Positions 25,201 to 27,347 of a stretch of 64,000 nt of DNA are shown piece by piece. How positions within the stretch are numbered: position 1 is the first letter of the stretch; each line of letters begins with the position of its first letter. Made by a program: the position numbers and the translations under genes. This stretch comes from Endozoicomonas sp. OPT23 (lineage in GTDB: Bacteria > Pseudomonadota > Gammaproteobacteria > Pseudomonadales > Endozoicomonadaceae): the NCBI RefSeq assembly GCF_009653635.1, contig NZ_PPFD01000007.1, positions 62,974-126,973 on the forward strand, in the 5' to 3' direction. The notes under the pieces were generated by a model. It did no database searches and was not told the DNA's origin. It saw nothing but the letters and a program-made list of their open reading frames with translations.

Positions 25201-27071
25201 CCCGACTCCGAGCCTGATTCAGAGGCGATTGTCACTGCATCGTGTCCGCAGCGCGAACCGTAGTAGGCCAGATAGAAATCACTGACCTCGCGACTAGGCG
25301 GTTCACTGTCCAGAGATACCAGCTGTATCTTTTCAGCTGACTGTTCAGCAATGCTGTCAGAAACAACATGATTCTGAATCGGCAGGCGGCCATTGGTCAT
25401 TCCGCTACCACGGAGATAAGACGTCCTCATCTCATTGTCCGGACTGATCAATGGTGTAGCCAGATCATTGGCAACCAGTAGCTGACTTAGCATTTCCGGT
25501 CCGGTCAGCCAGGGAGTTGCCAAAGACTCCGGAGCAATTCCTTCCAGACGATAATGACTCAGAGCCAGCTGGGATAATCCACTTTGTTGCTGCGATAAGC
25601 TATTGACCAGCGAAGGTTCCCGGGCCTCAACCAACTCAAGTGATGACAGCCTGTTAATCCCGGTATCATCTATAAAGCGATATCGTCGTTCGATTTCTGT
25701 CTTGACCAGATCAGTGAAACCGGACGCCTGATTGCGAGCCAGCACACCTGGTTCAAGTTGGCCATCAACAAAATTGGTTGCAGGAATACCCGGAATTGAT
25801 TTTGAGCCACTGAGTGAAACAAAAACATCACGCCAGCTGGATAAATTTGAAAATTGATTCTGAACCGTATCGATCAGTAGCTGGTGGCTCTGCCTGCTTC
25901 TTTCGACAGCCACCGGCAAATAGCGCTGCTGCAGCTCGATGACCTGACTGCTGCCAAGAGCTTCTGTCAGCGCCAGCTCTGTTATGAGTAGCTCAATAAA
26001 CGACCGGGAATAGAAAGGTCGTTGCTGCACGTCATTCTGATAGACTGTTTCGCTGCCAGAGCCACTGATCTCTGTGTCAGTGGCTGCAGAACCACTGCCA
26101 GAGCCGTCCGGATCAAGTACCCGGTCAAACTCAGTCAGTACCTGATCAACCAGTTCTGTACGAACACCAGGCAACTGCCATGAGGTAATCAGCCAGCCAT
26201 TATGACTTGCCAGCAATTGCGTACGTACCAGATCCGCTGCAGATTCTTCGTTCTGCCTGAGACCCAGCTCCTGATAATAACGATTTTTAAGTGCTGTCGT
26301 TTCAACTGTCCATAACTGCTCAATATCCATAACCGAGATGGCAGTATCGCCAGCAAGATTCAAGCTGGCTATCCATGAAGTCAGGGAGTTCTGATGTGCC
26401 GTCAGAAGCGTTGAAAGCTGACTGCTGGTATAGCCATAATCCTGAATCAGAACATCGGTAACGGCATCGTTAAAAGAACGTCCCTGAACCTGCAACCCCT
26501 GAATTTTTCGGTAGGCCTGATTCTGATTGAGAATTAATCGATGACTGTAACTTTCGATATAATCTTCAACGAATTCACTGGCCGCTGCACTGGAAGCCGT
26601 ATCAACTTTATTCTTGATAGCGTTTCTTAATTCGATGGCAAGGCGGCCTTCCTGGTTATTCCATATACGCAGGGATTTTTCCGGATTAAGCTTTCTCCAA
26701 ACTTCAACCATGGCCGTGAGAGCCGTGTCCGTATGGTCTGGAACAACGATATCCAATTCATTAGGAACATCAGTCCAAACCCCGGCAAGGCCTGACTCCA
26801 GACTGGAAAGAATTGGATCAATTCGTTGGCTGGTTCTGGGATACTGATTCTTAAAAGCCTTCAAACCGGTATAGAAATCAAAGGCAATGGAATAGGCATG
26901 AACAAGGTTAAGATCAGAACTATAGTACCTTTCTAACAGCGTACTCAGCTCAGTAATGCTCTCGGTGCTTCTGAGAGTTCTGGATAAATGATGATTTATG
27001 AGCCTCTGCCAGTCGTTCAGGCTAATCAGTTGCTCGGATAACTGATCATAGGTACGTCTGTTCACAGCCAT
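1287..27071 (-). CDS. Giant 8594-aa modular toxin: TcdA/B-like N-terminus, CyaA/ExoY-type nucleotidyl cyclase, pore-forming-like and RTX-like regions
   Basis: One uninterrupted 25.8-kb frame. Domains in order (residues approximate): 1-535 TcdA/TcdB-like glycosyltransferase with a degenerate DXD; 600-745 C80 autoprotease-like with catalytic His and Cys replaced; 1218-1565 class II (CyaA/edema factor/ExoY) nucleotidyl cyclase with intact motifs; 1668-3400 and 3400-4780 two copies of a large repeated module; 5040-5250 hydrophobic block like the TcdA/TcdB pore-forming region; 5340-6620 several clusters of RTX-like Gly/Asp repeats; 6959-7145 and 7827-8025 LamG-like domains; a Thr/Gln-rich linker and several Ser-Gly linkers; RRRR at 8092-8095. 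There is no N-terminal signal peptide. The start ATG follows AAGAGGG at very short spacing. The next gene overlaps its stop. No type I secretion or acyltransferase gene is adjacent, so the export route is unknown. Probable role: host-cell intoxication by raising a cyclic nucleotide (inference). Confidence 0.85.
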   Translation of the reverse strand: MAVNRRTYDQLSEQLISLNDWQRLINHHLSRTLRSTESITELSTLLERYYSSDLNLVHAYSIAFDFYTGLKAFKNQYPRTSQRIDPILSSLESGLAGVWTDVPNELDIVVPDHTDTALTAMVEVWRKLNPEKSLRIWNNQEGRLAIELRNAIKNKVDTASSAAASEFVEDYIESYSHRLILNQNQAYRKIQGLQVQGRSFNDAVTDVLIQDYGYTSSQLSTLLTAHQNSLTSWIASLNLAGDTAISVMDIEQLWTVETTALKNRYYQELGLRQNEESAADLVRTQLLASHNGWLITSWQLPGVRTELVDQVLTEFDRVLDPDGSGSGSAATDTEISGSGSETVYQNDVQQRPFYSRSFIELLITELALTEALGSSQVIELQQRYLPVAVERSRQSHQLLIDTVQNQFSNLSSWRDVFVSLSGSKSIPGIPATNFVDGQLEPGVLARNQASGFTDLVKTEIERRYRFIDDTGINRLSSLELVEAREPSLVNSLSQQQSGLSQLALSHYRLEGIAPESLATPWLTGPEMLSQLLVANDLATPLISPDNEMRTSYLRGSGMTNGRLPIQNHVVSDSIAEQSAEKIQLVSLDSEPPSREVSDFYLAYYGSRCGHDAVTIASESGSESGSGNGELLGSGDNNRYIISQLITADAFSTGVSTDLVLIGQFDQSLDGEVYFAGHSYQNLSALLAQVLNSRDTLNAITLVDHSGLIIEGEAVADFSNSFLRLLQQSGGTQNQLTVSTTLAARDVTGRVWTRSLSADSIGSHWSQSADQNDHQFELRVDQSGENIIVQSSASVTERFEPLDVSESYHRRFSRQILDSYFQSLEAAGVEVGDDYFAYRTEQLGRFQVRLQFDVNFDLSATSSLLTPETVSHVIAATRAAMTRLNNTELTTYSSQLPEDISILVSASEDFQQDVTITDRGATLLLNPVRPDAGSTASSLAESQARASGATPATYIETSILSLAGRLLNAQLNPSEYWQELYSLRWQSHLAELTGNECSEATEYVHPGRPGVLPEQAVSPGSIVNKLDFFADTFAAKAAGLPVSIEANQAWQRIADGREQRRNNLLNRVENYPAVSLRAAHYTDQGYFQSILTRLQLRSFRHISDITTAQDTYQLPPQADQFESMVVRTPGDQPGEYNVLQVVTTEDRTAVFDINTSELLESFSTDDIRQLDVNRLRCKRGGDSCSLGGASTARSPESLVGELTWGDAAIKASGIPEDVARAWSVTAQRERAVIAIRPVNQDAADLLDLGLGDGIEFATKGLGVKGKSSDWGLQSGLIPFDAELSKKVGKPVDVTAGNNNNRGAVDKGTALAVQMEVSLDAVRRRIQQHKLNDNLHFDDNDSAWYVTGRKAVNGADVEFEYRLTASDRPSLFNVEYRSTEYSRTHTDFSEYRPLRVMAEQEAGTTKYLTADADLFGLFKKSIDVAIRSPAGAEKLPLSYTRSTSKRQGGIDFPSFAELRWRAAIDKVMVGLGQAQRRKFDPELGRTIDYQKTISDRLNADALALGRPKLVQHGIEQDNLNYPELDDKILFIDSEGRIFQSQDFQQALDVIKYYDVAEGFLTYVNRSYSHEGEQVTPDFAAARKKRLLNNAEIVVKRRYDPERAVEFARQNTEATFNSIPARRPTQIVSRSPLTTLDNGLHYSDYDIRGRYTVVDNSDSTLRIVVVPESEYRSSTLKRVEIVIDLADYDQALAAGHIGRNQLQEDISRVTELFTTDNRFNDNVVGFLGRAYGSDGAKLSTDGLPIEIQLKPDSALHTSQVSVKTGTDDQRFIRLELGLQDVTPKVDLDDVDQRSVLPSESVENVFDSLYGVAQLKSLTQSDTPDAVVNAARDIWPTAETIIQLGDSIGLNQSLNRAVVPGSQDGIYRQLIDASASDLGLRPGTQNDYLSALQFLEVQGEGSVRAALTDAFDHLRNNPEISAENFVKGILDYHSNLEGWDNQSNFRAAIGEENLRLLLQGDLNGVDGELRQDLADLNQRYESDQRSVRGNDGAAEVIFDSNNQAHFALDPSEAGGALPDTVRIEVVIQDGNNRQTLVITPEDISATPYQIITSADDPTHRYLVVQDSSGDNQFVVRRINAQDDVYTHLGELVGSNRGLDGLIPDVQTQHRFVEQDDRLYVIESTRRDNRVVTLEDGFTLRQDNIDFYVREVLTYNMFASDAELGSEFRLNLSESARMVNVLEDANGRFFQVYDDADGNFSTVELNPAKDTKPLTFESTAEKTSYQFVVEGERLYHVQATLDAEGGRYRVQEVTTGSVHGVLDRVSSELGRVSELTLSDSVRLVEVVTQIGQPAKEVLGDVTGSKSGLRVIGDDGLLSPQSQSISRQQKHEFIRQGDHTYYNLGPVPGQSDAYQVLEVDSVEQGVDSVYRSDQPESGQRVLRVTPAANDYGVLENPADNSRVPVTDNPYAVLTDETPGQRIQQVIENTSNDYAVLDVPDSDTVSAQLMPRRNSEASDISRSVVAFDNQDPATTRNTDYAVTFDAPEAVRAERAVSLADSVTAAGIDSVVSLARTTVETVRPAVPASVAEFKGLLVTLSPAEYGGTGDARVAVYVSPEYYQANGGEYAAGIDLVRSTLSSFVPDLSVPEQQRTTGASQGGDYLRALQNPDIDGRIPSIGDLISSGTLTSTSLRTGQTADFAPVPDTVRQLIVLAPEANVSRPVAIGTGASASPSVLNVDPSHYSRLNNIDALSEASVLMTQLAESAHQMSPPQSADSQVFNIESTEQSIRQQISLPPILSSDTLGSVATDPTPGRIGFEQEIHHLSPEAPLREILAKTPNASVRSYPLLSMTVDGVEGHRVIELISAPLTTDGYNNTRGYFVAREILDTVLDEISTSKKSTVREVVDTYNSRLERKVGVEAANTFKLDVAGDYGATPINYLQRSVDVFGERKAAQTNISLDYDAIGNPLSGIDSLFVDGDGVHGDLFRSAQFSASSLSTDISTDASPAVRSLLTEFLFKSVLDATTPDFKISKHDVVSQLRVGTADGIATIISNTDAAQLKAYVDSVGTERFTTQVRDSLNDIGRTVYGDNYTEHLSVDADALAVRVSNQFGDLLDYRVNHGRTVIPNTDGNSYFSLPGDQETQRKIFELDVINAPSRIPVVENNGHYFVVAEVRKGRHVINQLRSSSPNDLGATGSIKLFQNPELLGTDSDVNRAFMDALLNAHSDAYDSHKPWLSEQAGKAVNSLNVEQRTSLETTVSQYQSHFSEEIGINRQAIVDALEPVSLVLVNKRLQDIATELQNNRQPSAQETRRLNQLLELLPADTEHRVMLSDGRQLTVELDQTQSNRRTRLTGTDNSRLVIGVRDDLDFRDSGSGYRRITDQGSNPGFRLEIGTEQIRTRLPETNLIVDIDSYLRAQNTGSQRTNAVQSDINFFGELSNRGSIGGKSRQFNLQLEQLGLEASAQPNRVIDIVIDAELNLNQSRLDFPDASDGKLLVRVGTKDLASTAVEISSQRISELYGAAFVSSFDQDSGAIARGLAQSTFRVGDTELRLGQHIGFDESFNMVRLPDNTDTLYHSLASSGRHNIQIVEGNSQSDFITALKSLHEAGGDTLNQAVSRANNWLSAHPDDAAGSTFTQALLKATKDLPAGNTRQAFRSELPRDVIQDLRNRVDVSDTQLILELDRLGAQIGRDQRSVNGDDGLARVVADDSGSPFRVFDPSEVDALLPMRQRANAVVEKPGTGDASSRRFMVTEGGENLNLTGYQILRNSQDGPQLAFRPRIPARCARQVDGCSTRNSAVLNEDIDVSATLESEVDQASRTVQALPDNTIEEVDFNRRGGNLYLLELNEAGDITGQRRVTSNRPRDALSATPQLGAVEPYTPEAGDSHVTVLKKTATGELYQSLDLSSDGNTHRGWPLGDGDLLPDAGPTAERHNIVSQQDGSRRILGIEVRSDGGAGSVDTRVVVANEGSAVSDMVNVADVSARAIEAPAISKGLLYSNQVYPEIQYYVSPEYQSRVPDYEARLSDLNTVLSASFINELGETTADTFRDNTPSSRPASIDDLVSSGTIRTTDNAHLRIDDETRLLLVLDTPDNLPASTTSRLPSAWSDADAVVRGQGSFSTVHVDPGFNGPRPNYEQIDGFLSRSTDFLRQVYQASEQVSGEYRVITEKQIKSIQNDFRGDLGLPELSYEAAPDVPVPEQDATPQRIGFEEEFYAFKVEDASGNSRYDANAPREVLARTGTTDAGVSRLALTVDQGFVGQTRLEVVYGPQQSDNYHQGSGTTPPEFYQARDILVETLGEIPDLETGSRVQQVADSFNAKLEQRMGDAGQPYRLTDVVLPDYTLAPSVIGLSPNERAVQTNIAIEFKRIGDVFSGIDQLAGTSAVQRSLVKQSQIEGNRLAGLVTSAPSAEIKSLMTMVVLQELMHSQFPGGRADKTKLDSLLRAGSADAVASVLSDTDIRTLKTYVDSSLDTPNSGFRAELNRSIDTASREVFNKPAAEKLDLSLTSERVTGTFESTLSARFDRVQDSSISDSKFRLGESGRNSDFISILPDSEIVALTGAINEPSRRPVYTNSSGSESFVILEVRRTFNDFNGILTNTPEATGENGRIRLMQGTEGPGVNADVTRAWVNNVQQSLQTENTGVRAEIRQQLNTSLDALTSSQLESVSKTFAEQATLKVSATSNDVQRAAVVSSNQQLSDSISQRRLPVLLQEIAAGHPLSEASQRELGGLLGSIGDDARFEFGTGSDRVTVQLRNDVGFDASFSLRQENRIVIGVGDNDGDGWAAQVRGRATEKLSSYLLNPAGCEGNLCSVDLISLRPRIDGSDILPAKGRLSVNGLLDRILTFQSISLDLAEIGETGLSRQINQQVLRSLTAFDAQNFDAANDFLDIDLTVLNDRLSDVRRQFPELHEVPSDDSSDLSRTIAQLDQIGAELDASLSNDDFITALDRAVDESPLPDFDEDAIGFKLSDYIDQSNPRHVLQQDIVDQFELRRSTVVPEDIASNGALQKSILDTLVSEALALPEQRRTPQQLLDDSIRRLKAVDPDVAVDLDVIRDALNNNAEFRTVLDDISTASFKDSFNTNVPAPKISRSYWNTRGIRKIISRIDNSFYMQKLGLAIDNKYVSGIKSIVGGAQLAYGAYSTIKGAMDLAGGFDQLDTESKIFAIAGMSFGGAGIIVGTAGIATSVAAKVVPKIVTKATVKGIISSTRAVAVSAKVTTYAVRFASMGGNLVSIGAGTYAIISTSRDLDNALRHGNDAQVAFHTANLVLDALGLALDGISFVLDTTQILAPIGALVDVIATVISLVQLVMSFFVPAANASQNFETVLGSSEFRESFNSIVSDFNDQGYRVVRYVIDALSLGVDNPYQDDLLNIFQVLESLYEEGNRGLALLDLTSFDRVVAGTRGDDYIRLSGVADQNVILGEGDDIAFLGPGADRASAGFGNDAVYGEGGVDNLAGDDGRDIIDDGFDAGAIRTGAGNDFGHPGTGAILADGQGGTGDTLVLPTLDLDANDLSKTGNFTAAFRDRPFLEVDLAAGQVNNLLRENLRSQSYNDNEHFSIPISNHTGTPRAADYYPKGLFANVIELEYTHKNTDRTYSIRQGNPETFSYSSVRDIWQQAGTEGYIRQSLNYFLTADFDEIQQNYLLNRDDIQDRTVPADINLVPYESLREFSDTNNEQGQRVYGSGIRDMFEAFKQLTWNRETTYRLGHAAIGVGTRGRNWGDASRWPGRGTERETIIQRVGTADCPIHLSCSDEYLAVQDVLLRNDYWVGDLYAISPLQQVEYTDHHNNIRVTGDSAKLVFISTACDASNDCSPSVEPDYLGGNKPVMMVFDVNQLATLGDRGSELSRVFSVILDQLRTQGSIQNFENVDAAQNSNVVKGDRHPNTLTGQGGTGRFEGREGADSLISNSDEGQSFFGGPDNDFIQPGLGNNLIDGGEDNDTASFKNLKSGITIDMRNRDLSLGNVYNNVESVIGTRFDDVFHGNDENNRFKGLTGFDQAYGYGGSDTFVITPGRKLFDGGDDFDWVINDEAPVYDMYLHLPNQPDAMAQSARWKPYSINLQNQSIDLHASYDYNGIQHTAALYTITLQVDGRTEKRYIAPTTRFQLRVPTLYNDLTDGTRAIYSQGNEHTLRSDSTKFQLPYRVSRYDVFNWQDEAKTSWSLSDLFLNTSVGHKVVELMSVEVKVFDRNSRQELYDLKPMEFDRLLPDKIMDLSSINDDGSVFTNIEGIQGTDATETFYGTDDNNTFVLGGGSDDVFTGPGRNRVISGPGNFETGRGKHIIGHDGSYNIVDYSRHTSTVRYRIDTSSAQPVPIADRYDLISVNADLKNDVILHTWELRDSDGATRITFTDHVPNVHGVSAPDTVDFVVKGDASNNEISYGGGGRAKIRTYRGSDSVTITGELTADLDIDLGSGLDTVNFAGTTTQNYSSIGITYDMRGTSARQLWTPISWLIPVDRQGPAFRLANAENFIGTSRHDTVTGTNGKNFINGVSGLDQIRTLAGDDWVQMGLSRREFIGGHYLEAYLPDPAFGSYADGGDDTDTIDFSLLTRETPFTSMPNLTGLLIQLEDTERPAAGSSARKGSARYLFNGASTGEIHTRFDNFENISGSPFNDDIRGAVGVYSVLRGDEGNDILRPKWIVRANGVIDGGLTIGGPGRDIHLGNRGKDTLIADQDADYLAGGDNRDTYWIKEAAAGSEIHDADFGNTLILEGAGFTKDSLEFTLSDDFMTLSISHKEIVIVTIDLTHIPKIIRADGSMNTLHFVENLSARFTQIKILDTSQPQPQPPAAPIPTASGNGSGSRDYDYESSGDSSDATEAPTYGPITEPEHFRRRFQEVANSGSGSGSGSGSGSGQGQQHLPEYVLNRNQVAEHLKRKLRFGSDIRQDNARTYYGHGPQELTAGAGKDHLIRLCGADGQDGVDNTVVLDGGTENDYFRTYCGKTYFIPGDGNNRAFTDSNSQVILDLRNSQGHFNKLTVFNVSFDEARATLAYAGVPILPATTEGSLFNDASGSGSGSGSGSGLEEQPLQTVAVLEAGAQQVNGRHQRMAIQATGTQIPARLYLNRALNPDALTLMAWYQRDASSPAPGALVELSSDDNSARISISATGSHAQDLYVEIRDGISVVNAITFSDFNDSNDWAHFAVTLNQSTLTLFKDGQPFGSAREITPVGAHEWTNNFIGSSSTPNRATFKGLIQDVGVFDETLDSKLIEISYSNELAAEGIRRLTSTEAPDFYVDIVGGMPDALFFGDGRIVSGRGTISRYMSDLIRTETTSVSPRRLDLSSNNVNMSRGLGTLVLDSSCRTYGQILLNDGFIQDNLIAQRRGEDLYLHFSPYDKNVTNTRWSEMTDHMIIKDYYTGQQPVWIEVDGAEFTRAEIERRVQAFPDTIDWITRENLFDVRFIADGDDLLVYSQYLVNLSEVSLKEIHDLKIENYFLNPVDMRVKLINDELLRGLDDVTDEAGSGFVPEIPEVTLDNRVVQKIALAASDRLEEFIDSGSYRLDLSDPDAAVSAERISIYELNAARVFDLIGYQDSTRPEDPDESLTTTADQEPETTTTPVTVDQPATTQSATTQPATDQTATTGTATGVTTAPETDQTTGQPSESSGGGSGESGSGHSPDEQPSTEIPTIEPSVRPSLALSYKPLVLVGSNGNDQELQAADYIITLAMKGDNTIVLQDDDSEPAAATTTETVSTVPTPSNPTPAPAPSSEDGSGIVEMDLVSIPVSDSSRLIDGGPGLNDRLMLDGSGSVAVDLNNQQVVIGDHQWSFLNTEIIVLNSPSGGQLSGTSQADEIEVLQGSVRLDMNAGNDISRFYGQSLVTYQLSLNDGQDTIVLESDSGRPGQQLNTLILPDTARNDGWSLDVTHPLPFFETPRLENGEVSRYAYSDATLPGKVKLYGRTTLTADRFGNPDQAMLLTDPYQGGYLPAVESGGAMTLSAWVRKNDYNHGIVWDFSDSGSRDAIRLYFANVYRNQGIPAWEEYERRLTEDEDFIRFAIRNERGDWSQIDTLYRAEPGELRHLAVTVDDTGYMKLYQNGEMTHETQGVVPVVKVRRYNYLGYSASSIYYNRLSGSIESPVIERRALTDDEVRELYTLSTATVSHLRLEDQETGMVIKNGFPQIITFSDSSDIPVADLVPSIRDSYSPAEYTEPPTIPDSAYEGPQRRRRSTEENLAADTYFTAGDGVMLLEVQDVKRLKITACRQDVYFNQQGNDLIVALINNIELFRQDSRKWLDAVPDWLRIVDYSISESRVIVDLREVNCGESDQHITEPVRELTEMDIALEVQGYPALPQRLFRTWLDDTRMIRQGSDLVIYISAVNMDPHVSLEETWREVITDYFSGAGTERLIFKRSHRPEKSSTESPGANRRHISLSRQQVSDLCQFTEMRWQHLSNTKDSPIELLKVHEAFAVTGGYGHQPASSKHFPGPKLGTGAADRFANITSGDFVSFDGDDRFEIQPGREHYGLSGIIHAGRGSDTLSYRQSQGTAVVIDMEANNLTVNNHVKWLFESIENLEWQSDNEFTEPDHQKTTATVKIASATETIKEVGKVDSEYLVDVAAGTVRIDDQAGDDVLVLLDDADLNGIHIEVREGQRHISLYKGRCSVVDVQSSLESIQINNVKHSLALLTQEMASFRSGESDGIQPTQQNVATVNNHQSLASTASYFGGQR
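3000..3600 (-). other. Domain: LamG/concanavalin-like, second copy
   Basis: Residues about 7827-8025. AMTLSAWVRKN, LRHLAVTVDDTGYMKLYQNG and LSGSIESPVIERRALTDDEV follow the same three-element LamG pattern as the first copy. It lies shortly before the tetra-Arg site. Confidence 0.65.
4460..4665 (-). repeat. Thr/Gln/Pro-rich tandem linker
   Basis: Encodes a low-complexity run of TTQ/ATTQPAT/TATT-type repeats followed by a Ser-Gly-rich tail (residues about 7470-7540). This is probably an extended linker between the first LamG region and the C-terminal part of the giant protein. Confidence 0.65.
5635..6200 (-). other. Domain: LamG/concanavalin-like, first copy
   Basis: Residues about 6959-7145. 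The LamG pattern is ALTLMAWYQRD, then WAHFAVTL...LTLFKDGQPFG, then FKGLIQDVGVFDETLD, as in three-element LamG_3 domains. A carbohydrate- or matrix-binding role is inferred from the family. Confidence 0.65.
6200..6775 (-). repeat. Ser-Gly tract linkers flanking a small Cys-containing segment
   Basis: Two runs of alternating Ser-Gly are encoded near 6715-6765 and 6205-6245. Shorter runs occur near 26040-26110, 25165-25220 and 4430-4480. They look like flexible interdomain linkers and mark domain borders. At DNA level they are slippage-prone simple repeats. Confidence 0.75.
7200..9610 (-). repeat. RTX-like Gly/Asp repeats, dispersed clusters
   Basis: Clusters at residues about 5820-5960 (GGPDND, DGGEDND, GYGGSD), 6164-6202 (GTDDNN, GGGSDD), 6414-6442 (GLDQI, AGDDW) and 6557-6620 (GDEGND, GGPGRD, NRGKD, GGDNRD), separated by about 200-residue globular stretches. 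Calcium-dependent folding after secretion is the usual role of such repeats. The spacing is more irregular than in classical RTX toxins. Confidence 0.65.
10850..11060 (-). repeat. RTX-like Gly/Asp repeats, first cluster
   Basis: Residues about 5340-5410 carry repeats such as GEGDD, GFGND, GEGGVD and GDDGRD at roughly nine-residue spacing. This is the signature of calcium-binding RTX nonapeptide repeats, directly after the hydrophobic block. Confidence 0.7.
11320..11960 (-). other. Domain: hydrophobic TcdA/TcdB pore-forming-like block
   Basis: Residues about 5040-5250 form the only long hydrophobic, Gly/Ala-rich stretch of the giant protein (for example FGGAGIIVGTAGIATSVAA and GALVDVIATVISLVQLVMSF). 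It includes amphipathic helices of the kind seen in the TcdA/TcdB pore-forming family. A role in membrane insertion and translocation of the upstream cyclase is inferred from its position and composition. Confidence 0.5.
12740..16860 (-). repeat. Large repeated module, copy B, in the giant toxin
   Basis: Residues about 3404-4777. This copy has IGFDESFN, DQRSVNGDDG...FRVFDPSE, YVSPEYQS, PASIDDLVSSGTI, RIGFEEEF, REVLARTG, RLEVVYGP, VQTNIAIEFKRIGDVFSGID, RIVIGVGDN and SLDLAEIG. Each has its counterpart in copy A in the same order. The two copies have diverged strongly in sequence, so the duplication is old and not an assembly artefact. Confidence 0.7.
17150..22070 (-). repeat. Large repeated module, copy A, in the giant toxin
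   Basis: Residues about 1668-3307. Landmarks shared with copy B, in the same order: IGLNQS...LYxSL-like block; DQRSVRGNDG...FALDPSE; YVSPEYYQ; IPSIGDLISSGTL; RIGFEQE; REILAKT; VIELISAPL; QTNISLDYDAIGNPLSGID; then RLVIGVRDD and NLQLEQLG. The central pattern GFE-x-E...(V/I)EL-x-S-x-PL...QTNI is reminiscent of amidoligase/glutamate-cysteine ligase-like enzymes. That resemblance is weak and I would not assign a function from it. Confidence 0.7.
22377..23420 (-). other. Domain: CyaA/edema factor/ExoY-type nucleotidyl cyclase, catalytic residues intact
   Basis: Residues about 1218-1565. The motif FATKGLGVKGKSSDWGLQSG is nearly identical to Bordetella CyaA (ATKGLGVHAKSSDWGLQAG). It gives K1258 and K1265, equivalent to CyaA K58 and K65. 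LTADADLF gives the metal-binding pair D1409 and D1411 (CyaA D188, D190). VQHGIEQDN gives H1510 and N1516 (CyaA H298, N304). All motifs occur in order, so an active class II cyclase is predicted. Whether the product is cAMP, cGMP or another cyclic nucleotide, and whether calmodulin, actin or another host factor activates it, cannot be read from sequence alone. Confidence 0.93.
24837..25274 (-). other. Domain: C80-type autoprotease-like (TcdB APD-like), catalytic dyad missing
   Basis: Residues about 600-745. TcdB TFIGHGKDEF...FAGFDVDSL, with catalytic H653, corresponds to VLIGQFDQSL...FAGHSYQNL, giving Q663 in place of the His. TcdB INLLGCNMF, with catalytic C698, corresponds to ITLVDHSGL, giving H704 in place of the Cys. 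Position and order after the glycosyltransferase-like domain match TcdA/TcdB. With both dyad residues gone, autocleavage triggered by inositol hexakisphosphate is not expected. Confidence 0.55.
25467..27071 (-). other. Domain: TcdA/TcdB-like glycosyltransferase (GT44), probably inactive
   Basis: Residues 1-535 of the giant protein. Aligning by eye with the Clostridioides difficile TcdB glucosyltransferase gives a near constant offset of +10. TcdB AASDILR (D270, R273) matches AADLVR (D280, R283). TcdB YLDVDMLPG, with metal-binding D286 and D288, matches LITSWQLPG, so the two Asp become T296 and W298. Downstream, TcdB QIENRYKILN matches EIERRYRFID, and its LSGPEAY matches LTGPEML near residue 515. 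The order and spacing of these blocks support common ancestry. Loss of both DXD aspartates argues against sugar transfer. The domain could keep a structural or binding role. Confidence 0.65.
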
Positions 27072-27347
27072 GCCCTCTTGAAACTTTTCTTATTAAAATG
27101 GTTACTAATTTCTCACAACTCAGACCCATAAAATTAATATGAGTCGTGATTCACTTATATAAATCTGAATACAATAGTAGAGAGAAAAACTAGACCAGAA
27201 AGTTCAAAGCTGCTAAGCCGAGAAACTAAAAATGTTAACAAGTGGATGAGATAGACTGTTTTGCCATATTCCAGAAAGCAGCTGTCTGAGGTAAAGTGCT
27301 CCGACGAGCAAAAGCCACTACAGCAAAAACAACAATAAAGACTGACC

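Noticed and set aside
1287-27071. Giant protein as a plain type I-secreted RTX adhesin
   Set aside because: It has RTX-like repeats and LamG domains, but the CyaA-type cyclase and TcdA/TcdB-like N-terminus point to a toxin. No type I exporter genes are adjacent and the C-terminus lacks an obvious type I signal.
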